Below, in pieces: positions 7,473 through 15,340 of a DNA stretch of 15,427 bases. This stretch comes from Spongiibacteraceae bacterium (lineage in GTDB: Bacteria > Pseudomonadota > Gammaproteobacteria > Pseudomonadales > PIVM01). The stretch spans positions 1-15,427 of the forward strand of contig JAUXDF010000030.1 in NCBI GenBank assembly GCA_030618505.1, read 5' to 3'. How positions within the stretch are numbered: the first letter of the stretch is position 1; the number at the start of each line of letters is the position of its first letter. Position numbers and translations under genes: made by a program. The notes beneath the pieces were generated by a model. It was not told the origin of the DNA. It saw nothing but the letters and a program-made list of their open reading frames with translations, and ran no database searches.

Positions 7473-7485
7473 ATTAACACTACCT
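7470..7485 (+). repeat. 16-bp direct repeat, right copy
   Basis: Perfect copy of 7312-7327. It overlaps the outer arm of the foldback element by three bases, so the exact border of the inserted unit is ambiguous. Confidence 0.85.
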
Positions 7486-7547
7486 GGCGCTGCATCAAAC
7501 CAACAGCAGCACCTCCTTTCCCAACGCCGACGACAAGGCGAACCCCA

Positions 7548-8375
7548 TTAGAACCACTTACCCGACAAGACCTTTTTCAACAGTGCGTCCGCATTACGAG
7601 TGGGCATATACTCTAACATCGAGCGCATAGGATCTGGTTTGACCGAATAGGCTGCCTTAGGCTTTTTAGTCGTTAAGGCCTCGTAAATTACCGATGCCAG
7701 TAAAGCCGGATCGTGCCCCTTGTCACCCTCGCGTATAGCCATTTTCTTCATTCGAGTCAGCACATCTTTAAAGTAAGTTGTTGTCTCAATCGCCTTGCTA
7801 AAGTTACTGCCGATACTACCCACCATTTCAGTCTTGAAGGGACCCGGCTGGACTTTTATCACGGGAATATCAAGCAACGCTAACTCACGACGCAAAGAAT
7901 CTGTATAAGCCTCGATAGCATGCTTGCTGCAGGCATAAGCACCATTAAAAGGGGCGCCACTTTGCCAACCGGTTTCAGAACTGATATTCACAATTCGCCC
8001 CTGGCGCGCCTTGATCATGGGGAAAAATACCCGGTTAACACGAAAAGTCCCCATAACATTGACGTTCAGAACCCTCTCCATGACAGCCTCTTCGAGCTCC
8101 ACCATTGAACCTATCGCCAAAATACCAGCAAAGTTGACTATCGCATCCAGCCCATCAACACTTTCATTAACAGTTTCCAAAGCCGCCTGAACACTGGCCA
8201 TATCCATTACATCAATATAAACCGGCGTAATATTTTGTTTATCCTCCATGCGGGCCAAGGCTTTTTTATCAAAGTCGGCAGCAAATACATGCCAGCCACG
8301 CTCAACCAGGTAATGGGTGGTTTCGCTACCCAAACCACCAGAGCCTCCAGTAATAAATGCTGTTTTTTGACTCAT
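7548..8375 (-). CDS. short-chain dehydrogenase/reductase
   Basis: A classical SDR of 275 residues, an NAD(P)-dependent oxidoreductase of alcohols and ketones. The Rossmann glycine motif TGGSGGLG is at residues 9-16, NFAG (usually NNAG) at 81-84, a catalytic Ser at 132-133 (ISSETGW), and Tyr147/Lys151 in YACSK. Asp34 at the end of the second strand (FAADFD) favours NAD(H). The frame is open further upstream to 8432, but ATG 8375 is preferred: GGGAGA stands about nine bases before it and the protein then starts right at the fold (MSQKTAFITGG). The 57 extra bases would add an unrelated peptide. It is followed by the foldback element. The substrate cannot be read from the sequence. Confidence 0.9.
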   Translation of the reverse strand: MSQKTAFITGGSGGLGSETTHYLVERGWHVFAADFDKKALARMEDKQNITPVYIDVMDMASVQAALETVNESVDGLDAIVNFAGILAIGSMVELEEAVMERVLNVNVMGTFRVNRVFFPMIKARQGRIVNISSETGWQSGAPFNGAYACSKHAIEAYTDSLRRELALLDIPVIKVQPGPFKTEMVGSIGSNFSKAIETTTYFKDVLTRMKKMAIREGDKGHDPALLASVIYEALTTKKPKAAYSVKPDPMRSMLEYMPTRNADALLKKVLSGKWF

Positions 8376-8534
8376 AGAACCATTCTCCCAATCAGTTGAA
8401 AATAAAAAACTATTCGTAAACCATAGCCACAAACAATAGCCATACTAGCACTGTTTAAAATAAGAAAATGGCAATCATTTTGGCAGTAACAAAGACTTTG
8501 CCCCACATCAAATAGTTCAGTTTTTTCCTAACAA

Positions 8535-11024
8535 CTACAAACCAGTCTGAGTGACCTGGCGAATACTGTGGCGCACCTCCGGTGGTAATATCTTTCGTGC
8601 CTCAAGCATGACAATTTCCAGGCGCTGATCATAGCAAAGCGCACCGCCATCATCTCTGCTGAGAAGATGCAGATCACACAACTGCTGAATAAAATTACTG
8701 AACAGTGACTTATCAAAAAATTCCGGGGCGTTTAATCCATGAATAAAAGACAGACGCTGAGCCATGTCACGACATTGCTCACCCAGGGCCGCAGCATCCA
8801 CTCGCCCGGAACCATTACGCAATAACAAGCTGATTACCATGTAATAACGCTCCATGGTTTGCATTAAGGCATTTGCCAATACGGTAATCATCACATAACC
8901 GGTTGAACCACTGTCGGGGCGGTGATAAACACCCTCCTCCTCGCTTAGCATGCCAAGTTGCACCATAGCATCCAGATATAATTCTATACGCTGGGGCAGT
9001 TGTTCTGTGCTCCAGCGCAGGAACAATTCCGCCTTAATATAGGGGTAAACATGCCCGATCAAATCAGTAATTTCACTGCGCGAGACATAGTGACGATTAA
9101 GAAACAGACAGCAAATCAGTGAAGGCAGGGAAAAGAGGTGCAAAATATTATTACGATAATAGGTCATCAGAATTGCATTTCTGCCCTCAAGAAAAAGCAC
9201 ATCACCCAATGAATCACTTTGACGACTGAGCAAGTTCATCTTCTCAACATACTGAATCATTTCCAGGCCACTACTGAGTGGCTGGGTAATATGATCACTA
9301 TAGGGCACAACTTGCAGCAATTTTTGCCAGGTTTCCAACTGCAGTACCAGCGCTTCTTCACCAATGGCCTGTCTGGGCATCGACAGCAATGCCATGGCTA
9401 CCATGTTCACCGGGTTAATCGCTGCTGCGCCGTTGATATGGCTGGCAATTTTATTACCCAATAGCTGAGCACAGCTCTCAATCCAGGGCGGTCGAAAATC
9501 CCCCTGATAATCCTGAGTACGCCAACCAGCCTGCTGCTTATCCAGAAAACTGTGCAGATCAATCGGTTTGCCGAAATTCACCCGCACCCGACCAAAATTG
9601 TTTCGAAGCGCAGCAAGAGTGCGAATAATATCCAGCGGTGTTTCCTTCTTTTTGTTTTTACCGCGAAGCTCACCCAGATAAGTCCCTCCCTCCAGCACTC
9701 GCTCATAACCGACAAAAACCGGCACAAAACTAATGTTACGACGATGACTACGCAAACAACTGCTCAAGGTGATTGATAACATGCCACTGCGGGGTGTTAA
9801 TGTTCGGCCAGTACGGCTACGTCCACCCTCAATAAAAAACTCGGTGGAAAAACCCTTGGTAAACAGATTGTGCAGATACTCATTAAAAACCGCACTGTAT
9901 AGTGGATTACCTTTAAAACTACGGCGAATAAAAAACGCCCCCGCACGACGCAACAGTGGGCCAACGAGCGGCATATTCAAATTGATACCCGCTGCTATAT
10001 GCGGTGGCGTCAGACCATTTTTGTAGAGTACGTAAGAGAGCAACAGATAATCGATATGACTACGATGACAGGGCACATAAACTATTGAGTGCTCGCGGGC
10101 CAGCGACTTAACCGGCCCCAGGTGATTAAGTTCAATGCCGCTGTAAAAGCGATTCCAGAACCAGGTAAACAACATATCGAGAAAACGGATCGTCGAGGAA
10201 TTAAAATCAGAGGCTATTTCGTTAGCATATTTTTTTGCCTCCAAAAAAGCCTGTTCATGACTAAGCCCCTTGTTTTCGGCCTCAATAGTGATCGCCTGCT
10301 TTACCTGAGGAGAGTGTAAGAGTGAGTTAACCAGAGTGCGGCGATGCGACAAATCGGGGCCGACAATCGCGGCGCGTTGCTGGCGAAAGTGGACCCTCAG
10401 TATCCGCTTTAACTTGTGCAAGGTGCGCTGCCGATCTTGCCCCTCATCGACCAGTTCGCGCAGGGAAAGCGGCTGATTAAAATGCACCAGAGTATTACGA
10501 CCATGAATCAGCAAAGCCCACAATCTTCTAAAGCGACCGGTAACAGAATAATTGTAAGAAAAAAGTAATTTAAAGGCCGACTGCTCTTTATCCGGCGCCC
10601 TGCCCAGGCAAATAGTCACCGGCACTAATAGCACATCATCTGCAGCGTTTTCTTCGACACTTGTCAACAAGCGAGTCAGGCGTTCAGAGTGATGTGGGCG
10701 ATCACGCTTTAACACCAGACCTTCGGTATGGGAAAGAAAGAAGAAAGCGCCTTCTTCTTCAATGTGCTCGCCCTTCATCATTCCCAGCAGACTCGGCAGT
10801 TTTGCATCAACACAGGCCTGCTCCAGAATTAGAAGATCAGACAAGCAGCGACTTCGTAGCACATAACAAAGAGGTTTGGCAGAGTCGGTATCGGCGCCTT
10901 GATAAAGCCGTAAGGTTTCAAGGTATCTCCCTTCCAGCGAGCTACGGATAAAGGGCGAGAGCAGCTTGCGAAGAATACCGAAAAAGAGCCGATCTAATGA
11001 GAGTAATTTCATCATATACATCAC
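8535..11024 (-). CDS. plsB: glycerol-3-phosphate 1-O-acyltransferase PlsB
   Basis: An 829-residue membrane-bound acyltransferase that transfers an acyl group from acyl-ACP or acyl-CoA to the sn-1 position of glycerol 3-phosphate, the first step of phospholipid synthesis. The catalytic HxxxxD motif is HRSHID with His320 and Asp325. The glycerol-phosphate-binding block FFIEGGRSRTGR is at 396-407, followed by LTPRSGM and SFVPVFVGYERVLEGG. Length is close to E. coli PlsB (807). Possible starts are GTG 11024 and ATG 11021, 11015 and 11012; none has a clear ribosome site, so the first residues are uncertain. It is transcribed towards the SDR, 159 bases away. No catalytic residue is missing. Confidence 0.97.
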   Translation of the reverse strand: MMYMMKLLSLDRLFFGILRKLLSPFIRSSLEGRYLETLRLYQGADTDSAKPLCYVLRSRCLSDLLILEQACVDAKLPSLLGMMKGEHIEEEGAFFFLSHTEGLVLKRDRPHHSERLTRLLTSVEENAADDVLLVPVTICLGRAPDKEQSAFKLLFSYNYSVTGRFRRLWALLIHGRNTLVHFNQPLSLRELVDEGQDRQRTLHKLKRILRVHFRQQRAAIVGPDLSHRRTLVNSLLHSPQVKQAITIEAENKGLSHEQAFLEAKKYANEIASDFNSSTIRFLDMLFTWFWNRFYSGIELNHLGPVKSLAREHSIVYVPCHRSHIDYLLLSYVLYKNGLTPPHIAAGINLNMPLVGPLLRRAGAFFIRRSFKGNPLYSAVFNEYLHNLFTKGFSTEFFIEGGRSRTGRTLTPRSGMLSITLSSCLRSHRRNISFVPVFVGYERVLEGGTYLGELRGKNKKKETPLDIIRTLAALRNNFGRVRVNFGKPIDLHSFLDKQQAGWRTQDYQGDFRPPWIESCAQLLGNKIASHINGAAAINPVNMVAMALLSMPRQAIGEEALVLQLETWQKLLQVVPYSDHITQPLSSGLEMIQYVEKMNLLSRQSDSLGDVLFLEGRNAILMTYYRNNILHLFSLPSLICCLFLNRHYVSRSEITDLIGHVYPYIKAELFLRWSTEQLPQRIELYLDAMVQLGMLSEEEGVYHRPDSGSTGYVMITVLANALMQTMERYYMVISLLLRNGSGRVDAAALGEQCRDMAQRLSFIHGLNAPEFFDKSLFSNFIQQLCDLHLLSRDDGGALCYDQRLEIVMLEARKILPPEVRHSIRQVTQTGL

Positions 11025-11164
11025 TGACTGGTTGCGTAATAGGCAGCCCAGATTTTACACCTGAGGGGCTTATCACGCATATTAGCAACTGCATGATAAA
11101 CTTAGAAGACTATTAAATGTTCCAACCACAAACCAGAAGCCTCAAGCAAAACACACGGTCATTT

Positions 11165-11359
11165 AACCTAGAAAACTCGGTTGGGCGCGAAAAAGACGTG
11201 CATGATATTGGCGTGCATAGGAAATTTCAAAATTTCGTGGTGCCCAAAACGTTTCACGGGGCAGGCTCTCACCTTATTGGTGATGAGAAGTTTTTGGGAT
11301 TTTCTAGGTGCGTCAAGAGCATGTGCGGACTTTCGTGATCCAACTGAGTTTTCTAGGTT
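11165..11359 (+). mobile_element. 195-bp foldback element with terminal inverted repeats and a branched apex
   Basis: The terminal inverted repeats are 20 bp (11165-11184 AACCTAGAAAACTCGGTTGG; 11340-11359), differing at one position. Pairing continues inward to 11232/11292 as an imperfect stem of about 68 positions. The apex holds two hairpins: TGCCC (11241-11245) with GGGCA (11259-11263), and TCACC (11269-11273) with GGTGA (11279-11283), the latter extended by CTC/GAG across a bulged T. As plus-strand RNA this is a long stem with a branched head. No protein-coding signal is convincing. The right end reaches the first base of the MFS stop codon, so the element was inserted at, or forms, the 3' end of that gene. 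The segment 11243-11270 recurs in the transposase remnant at 3370-3397. Confidence 0.75.
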
Positions 11360-12681
11360 TAATCATCCCGCGACTTAATATCTGCCGCCAGGGTACGCGA
11401 GGCCTGCCAGAATAGAATGCTCGCCAGACCGCCCAAGAGACCGACCGTAAGCAGCGAGTAACGTATCGCATCATCACCGTAGATCGGGCCGTACACAAAA
11501 TCTGTCAGCACACCCACGCTCAGCGGCCCAAGCCCTGCACCCACCATATTGACCACAAATAGCAATATCGCTGAGGCAGTTGCCCGCATCCGGACTCTTG
11601 CAAGGCTCTGCACCATCGCATGCATTGGGCCGACATACATCGCCCCAAGAAAATAGAAGGGAACAAAACACGCAATCGCCATGCTGGTGTCATCGAGCAA
11701 GGTAAAGCCGACAATAAAGGGAATAGCTAAAAAGGATTGGATAGCAGGCAGGCGCATATACCAGGCCGCATCACGCAGGCCCATTCGGTCGGTAATTTTT
11801 CCACCGAGAAATACCCCGGCACAACCGGCAACACCAATAACCCAGCCCATAGTTACACCAATCTCAGCCCAACTCATTTCGTGAACACGGGAAAGAAAAG
11901 GTGCTCCCCAGGTGATTACCCCATAGCCGGAAAGCGATTGCACCGCCGAAGCCAGCACAATAAAGATAAACGAACGACGTGACAGCAAAAAACGCAAAAC
12001 CTCACCCAAGGAGGCATGCTCCACATTGGCTTCAGTGATCTCAACATTGCCACGCTCGGGCTCCTTAACCGTAAACCAGACCAACAGTGACAAAATCAGC
12101 CCGGGAATACCGACCGCATAAAACGCCACCCGCCAACCATAGTTTTGCACCAGATAACCACCAATGGGAAAAGCAAGCGCGGCACCGATATAAACACCCC
12201 AGGAATAAATACCTAAGGCCGTCGCCCGCTTGTCCTGAGGAAAATAGTCCGACAACAGCGAATGCGAAGGAGGCGTACCACCGGCCTCGCCAACCCCCAC
12301 AAACACCCGAATAATTGCCAGATGAGTAAAACTTTTGGCCATACCCGATGCTGCCGTCATCACACTCCAGACGGCCACAGCCACGGCAATAACTGTTTTA
12401 CGTGAACCTCGGTCCGCCCAGCGAGCAATGGGAATACCCACCAGGGTGTAGAAAAACACAAACGCAAAACCGGACAGAAAACCCATCGCCGTATCCGAAA
12501 CACCAAATTCCTGCTTTATCGGCTCAATCAATACCGCCATTATCTGTCGATCAATAAAATTGAAGATGTACACAACCGACAACAAACCCAGCACATAATA
12601 GGAATACAGACTAGGGGTTTCTGACGGCTCTTGAGGATCCTGCTGACTGCTCTCAGCAGGCTTATTATCTTGATCTGACAT
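11359..12681 (-). CDS. MFS transporter, Spinster-like
   Basis: A 440-residue inner-membrane transporter of the major facilitator superfamily. A polar N-terminal tail (1-24, Gln/Pro/Ser-rich) is followed by about 12 hydrophobic segments. TM1 carries NFIDRQI (Asp44, Arg45), typical of the Spinster-like branch. Motif A is at 82-95 (GIPIARWADRGSRK), and a GVGEAGGTPPSHSLLSDYFP motif follows in TM4-TM5. The branch includes sphingolipid and organic-anion transporters; the substrate here is unknown. The start at 12681 has GGGGACACC before it. The stop codon touches the 195-bp foldback element, so the transcript ends in or near that hairpin. An 8-bp inverted repeat lies 42-73 bases upstream of the start. 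Confidence 0.92.
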   Translation of the reverse strand: MSDQDNKPAESSQQDPQEPSETPSLYSYYVLGLLSVVYIFNFIDRQIMAVLIEPIKQEFGVSDTAMGFLSGFAFVFFYTLVGIPIARWADRGSRKTVIAVAVAVWSVMTAASGMAKSFTHLAIIRVFVGVGEAGGTPPSHSLLSDYFPQDKRATALGIYSWGVYIGAALAFPIGGYLVQNYGWRVAFYAVGIPGLILSLLVWFTVKEPERGNVEITEANVEHASLGEVLRFLLSRRSFIFIVLASAVQSLSGYGVITWGAPFLSRVHEMSWAEIGVTMGWVIGVAGCAGVFLGGKITDRMGLRDAAWYMRLPAIQSFLAIPFIVGFTLLDDTSMAIACFVPFYFLGAMYVGPMHAMVQSLARVRMRATASAILLFVVNMVGAGLGPLSVGVLTDFVYGPIYGDDAIRYSLLTVGLLGGLASILFWQASRTLAADIKSRDD

Positions 12682-12722
12682 TAATGGTGTCCCCGGCGCT
12701 CTTATTATTTCTGTTTCTTTGA

Positions 12723-12754
12723 CAATCGGCGATTATCCTAGATTTTGCCGATTG
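12723..12754. promoter_or_regulatory. inverted repeat upstream of the MFS gene
   Basis: CAATCGGC (12723-12730) and GCCGATTG (12747-12754) are perfect inverted copies 16 bases apart, 42 bases before the MFS start codon. The position fits a regulator-binding site or a leader hairpin. No regulator gene is adjacent. Confidence 0.4.
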
Positions 12755-12991
12755 AGCAAGGCATGGAGGTAATTAATACTTTACCAGAAGCCTGTCTAAG
12801 GGCATAAAACCCGTCAATAAAAGTCATGCCGATGATACAGGGAGAAAATATATACGCTGCTTTATAAACTTAATGTCATGTTTGCAGAGCAGTTTCCACT
12901 TGCCGCCCCTATGTTATCCATGAAAGAATTGTAGGTTTTGTGGTTGCAAAGATAAATGATACTTAGTTAAGCCAAATTACTGGTCATATGC
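12755..12991. other. intergenic stretch with no recognised gene
   Basis: Part of the roughly 500-base gap between the MFS gene and the second SDR. Both strands have frequent stops and I see no coding signal, tRNA or clear hairpin in this segment. Confidence 0.6.
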
Positions 12992-13130
12992 TCCTTCTCC
13001 TCGAGAAGGAAATGTGGCAAAAGACAAGCCAATCCCTTCTCCCCTGGGAGAAGGTTAGGATGAGGGCGCGGCCAAAGCCGCTAAATATATTACACCCTCA
13101 CCCCAACCCTCTCCCGCAAGCAGGAGAGGG
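12992..13130. repeat. cluster of three REP-like hairpins
   Basis: Hairpin 1 (12992-13010): TCCTTCTC-CTC-GAGAAGGA. Hairpin 2 (13035-13054): CCTTCTCCC-CT-GGGAGAAGG, followed by TTAGGATGAGGG. Hairpin 3 (13107-13130): CCCTCTCC-loop-GGAGAGGG, preceded by CCCTCACCCCAA. The tails of hairpins 2 and 3 are inverted copies of one another (TTAGGATGAGGG against TTGGGGTGAGGG), the usual REP pair (BIME) layout. Elements of this CCCTCTCC type are common in gammaproteobacterial genomes. Confidence 0.8.
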
Positions 13131-13189
13131 GGCTTAGCTAAGTGTCATTCGATGCAAAGATAATTTTACGTATTAGGAGTATAAAATTT

Positions 13190-13960
13190 ATGGCATTTAC
13201 AGGCAAAGTTGCACTGATTACTGGTGCTGGCAGTGGTATGGGGCGCTTAGCAGCGCAGAGACTTGCCAAGCAAGGAGCCAAGATTGCTGCCCTGGATATC
13301 AATGAAAAAGGCCTCGCTGAAACGGCTGAAGGCCATGAGGGCATCGAAACATTCCCTGTTGATGTCACCAATATCGAGCAAGTAAGCGCCGTAGTAAGCG
13401 ATATTGTGAGCAAACTAGGCCCAATTGATCGCCTTATGCATTGTGCAGCTATCATGCCCTTTGGCAAAATTCTCGATCATGATGTAAACAACATCCACCT
13501 GGTGATGAATATCAACTACGGTGGTATGGTCAACATTGTTAAAGCCGTCATGCCTGCAATGGTCAAAAGCGGTAAGGGCGATTGTATTATATTTTCATCC
13601 ATGCTCGGACAAATGCCCGTACTGATGACCGGCGCCTACGGCGCCAGCAAGTTTGCAACCTCTGCTTTTGCCGAAATCCTCTATCACGAAAATATCAATA
13701 GTGGCGTACGCTTCGCCTGTGTCTGCCCACCAGCAGTGAAAACCCCCTTACTTAAGCAGGCCGCCGACACCGCTTGGCCAAAAGTTCTCGACGAGAATCC
13801 ACCCATTCAGCCCGAAGATGTGCTGGATGCCATTGAAAAAAATATTGATAAAGGTGAATTTTGGGTACTTCCGGGCAAAGGTACAAAGGCCGGATGGCGC
13901 GCTCGCCGCTGGATTCCCAGTACCGTCTGGAACAATATTCACAAAATGGAAGGCTTCTAA
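13190..13960 (+). CDS. short-chain dehydrogenase/reductase
   Basis: A 256-residue classical SDR. The cofactor motif TGAGSGMG is at residues 11-18, Asp36 at the end of strand two suggests NAD(H), the catalytic Ser is at 136-137 (IIFSSM), and Tyr150/Lys154 lie in YGASK. The usual NNAG is replaced by HCAA (84-87), which is seen in some SDRs. The frame is open from GTG 13142, but ATG 13190 is chosen because AGGAG (13175-13179) stands ten bases before it and the protein then begins at the fold (MAFTGKVALITG). It is not close to the other SDR in sequence. The 3' end is followed by a strong hairpin. The substrate is unknown. Confidence 0.9.
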   Translation: MAFTGKVALITGAGSGMGRLAAQRLAKQGAKIAALDINEKGLAETAEGHEGIETFPVDVTNIEQVSAVVSDIVSKLGPIDRLMHCAAIMPFGKILDHDVNNIHLVMNINYGGMVNIVKAVMPAMVKSGKGDCIIFSSMLGQMPVLMTGAYGASKFATSAFAEILYHENINSGVRFACVCPPAVKTPLLKQAADTAWPKVLDENPPIQPEDVLDAIEKNIDKGEFWVLPGKGTKAGWRARRWIPSTVWNNIHKMEGF

Positions 13961-13975
13961 ACGGAATCATCTTGA

Positions 13976-14003
13976 AGGAAAGATGCTAGCTCGCATCTTT
14001 CCT
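13976..14003. terminator. hairpin after the second SDR gene
   Basis: An 11-bp perfect stem, AGGAAAGATGC / GCATCTTTCCT, with a 6-nt loop begins 16 bases after the stop codon. No T run follows it. It lies between convergent genes and may serve both. Confidence 0.55.
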
Positions 14004-14043
14004 GATCGTCCTTGCCACCACACCTCCCTTACTGGTGGTAGGT

Positions 14044-14280
14044 TTAGCCTGTTTCCAGAATCGTTAACAAATCCTGAGCATGTTGCGAAGCATCATGACC
14101 CAAGCCCGTCAAATAGCCACCATCAGCCTGGCTAATCAAGCCTTTCTTGTGTAAGCGTTTAGTCGCCGCAATTAGCGATTTTTCAGCAGTTCCGTGGACT
14201 TTAATTCCCTCTTGGGTGGTCGATAAATTGAACAGCGTTAATACATCAAGCTCCTCAATCAACTCCGTCGTAAAGGACAT
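14044..14280 (-). CDS. TIGR02647 family protein
   Basis: A 78-residue protein matching a family of small conserved gammaproteobacterial proteins (TIGR02647), sometimes labelled DNA-binding. The recognisable blocks are MSFTTELIEELDVLTLFNLS, TTQEGIKVHGTA, KGLISQADGGYLTGLG and HAQDLLTILE. The middle reads like a winged-helix fragment (helix, KKGLI turn, DGGYLT strand), which is an inference. GAGGAGA a few bases before ATG 14280 is a strong ribosome site. It diverges from bfd with 200 bases between. Its function is not established as far as I know. Confidence 0.85.
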   Translation of the reverse strand: MSFTTELIEELDVLTLFNLSTTQEGIKVHGTAEKSLIAATKRLHKKGLISQADGGYLTGLGHDASQHAQDLLTILETG

Positions 14281-14413
14281 ATTTTCTCCTCAATAGTCAT
14301 TTCTTTATCGTCTGACATTCTATGTGGTCAGCATCTGTCGCTTCAAGCCCCACACTACCACAACTTCACCTTCCCGTTGACACACATTTAATAAGACCGC
14401 CTCGCACATGCTA

Positions 14414-14442
14414 TTGACAACCATTCTCATTCGCACTAAGAT
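14414..14442 (+). promoter_or_regulatory. bfd promoter with a Fur-box-like site in the spacer
   Basis: TTGACA (14414-14419), 17 bases, then TAAGAT (14437-14442) make a near-consensus sigma-70 promoter. The 19-mer at 14416-14434, read on the minus strand as GCGAATGAGAATGGTTGTC, matches 13 of 19 positions of the Fur consensus GATAATGATAATCATTATC. A repressor bound there would cover the promoter, as expected for an iron-starvation gene. Confidence 0.7.
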
Positions 14443-14480
14443 AATACACATCGTCACAATTCGATAATGAGTACAAAGCT

Positions 14481-14693
14481 ATGTACGTGTGCATTTGCAA
14501 GGGTATTACCGACCATCAAATCCGCCAGGCCGTCGATGATGGAGCCAGCTCATTTCACCAAGTTCGTAATAACCTCGGACTTAGCACACAATGCGGCAAG
14601 TGCGCCTGTCTTGCCAAGGAAATCGTCGATAAAGCGTTGGAAGAAGTGGCCGCACCCTCATTTGATGCCAACCTTTGCTATGCGGCTTGCTAG
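14481..14693 (+). CDS. bfd: bacterioferritin-associated ferredoxin
   Basis: A 70-residue [2Fe-2S] protein that reduces the iron core of bacterioferritin, so that iron can be released when the cell is starved. The cluster ligands are Cys4, Cys6, Cys38 and Cys41 (YVCICKGITDHQI and STQCGKC), the family pattern. Extra Cys at 43, 66 and 70 lie outside it. Length is normal. The ribosome site is weak (GAG about ten bases before the ATG). The upstream promoter carries a Fur-like site, and bfr follows 138 bases later on the same strand, matching the known partnership. Confidence 0.95.
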   Translation: MYVCICKGITDHQIRQAVDDGASSFHQVRNNLGLSTQCGKCACLAKEIVDKALEEVAAPSFDANLCYAAC

Positions 14694-14750
14694 GCAAACC
14701 CCTCTCCCAAGCGCTCCCTCACTATAGAAAACCTTCTTCGAAAATACTCT

Positions 14751-14779
14751 TTGACAGCAGCCTGATCTGGATCCAGAAT
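14751..14779 (+). promoter_or_regulatory. possible bfr promoter
   Basis: TTGACA (14751-14756), 17 bases, then CAGAAT (14774-14779), between bfd and bfr. The palindrome TCTGGATCCAGA (14766-14777) overlaps the -10 region and could be an operator. A separate promoter would let iron storage and iron release be controlled in opposite directions. Confidence 0.4.
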
Positions 14780-14831
14780 CCGCCTGTCACTTATCCTACG
14801 CAAACTATTACACACCTAGGGAGATGAAAAT

Positions 14832-15305
14832 ATGAAAGGCGATGCCAAGGTTATCGAATTTCTCAACAAAGCACTGGCCAATGAACTGGTTGCCATTAAC
14901 CAGTATTTCCTTCACTCCAAAATGTATAAGGACTGGGGATTAAAGGAGTTGGCAGAACACGAATACCATGAGTCGATTGATGAGATGAAACATGCCGATG
15001 CGCTGACAGACCGCATTCTCTTCCTAGAGGGAATGCCCAACCTGCAGGACCTTGGCAAACTGATGATTGGTGAAAACACCAAAGAGATACTTACCTGTGA
15101 TCTTAAGCTTGAAACAGATCACGCTGTACCTGTTCTTCGAGACGCTATCAAATACAGTGAATCAGTCGGAGATTATGTCAGCCGTGACCTGTTTCAAAAT
15201 ATTCTCGAATCCGAGGAAGAGCACATCGACTGGCTGGAAACGCAGCTCGGCTTGATTGATAAAGTGGGCATTGAAAACTATCTACAAAATAAAATGGATA
15301 GCTAA
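14832..15305 (+). CDS. bfr: bacterioferritin
   Basis: A 157-residue subunit of the 24-mer haem-containing iron store. The ferroxidase ligands are all present: Glu18, Glu51, His54, Glu94, Glu128 and His131. The last two are shifted by one against E. coli numbering because of a one-residue longer helix turn. Met52, the haem ligand, is also present (DEMKH), so the subunit should bind haem and oxidise iron. The C-terminus is QLGLIDKVGIENYL. GGGAG lies about nine bases before ATG 14832. Together with bfd it forms a storage and release pair. The gene is followed by a BIME-like repeat. Confidence 0.97.
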   Translation: MKGDAKVIEFLNKALANELVAINQYFLHSKMYKDWGLKELAEHEYHESIDEMKHADALTDRILFLEGMPNLQDLGKLMIGENTKEILTCDLKLETDHAVPVLRDAIKYSESVGDYVSRDLFQNILESEEEHIDWLETQLGLIDKVGIENYLQNKMDS

Positions 15306-15340
15306 TATCCATCCATAAATAACATGCTTTTCCTTTTGCC

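Noticed and set aside
8465..8481. AT-rich hairpin AAAATG-GCAAT-CATTTT after plsB
   Set aside because: Only six weak pairs and no clean T run; not enough to call a terminator.
11070..11099. TTATCA / TGATAA inverted repeat upstream of plsB
   Set aside because: Only six AT-rich pairs 18 bases apart; expected by chance in a region like this.
11117..11378. Two overlapping plus-strand ORFs inside the 195-bp element (peptides with PKTFHGAG and CPKRFTG)
   Set aside because: They arise from the palindromic repeat, lack ribosome sites, and run into the antisense of the MFS gene. The repeat structure explains the sequence better.
14015..14038. CCACCA / TGGTGG inverted repeat after the TIGR02647 gene
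   Set aside because: Six pairs, 12-nt loop and no T run; too weak to list as a terminator.
14467..14727. 86-residue plus-strand ORF overlapping bfd in another frame
   Set aside because: The bfd frame carries the complete Cys pattern; the alternative frame has no recognisable features.
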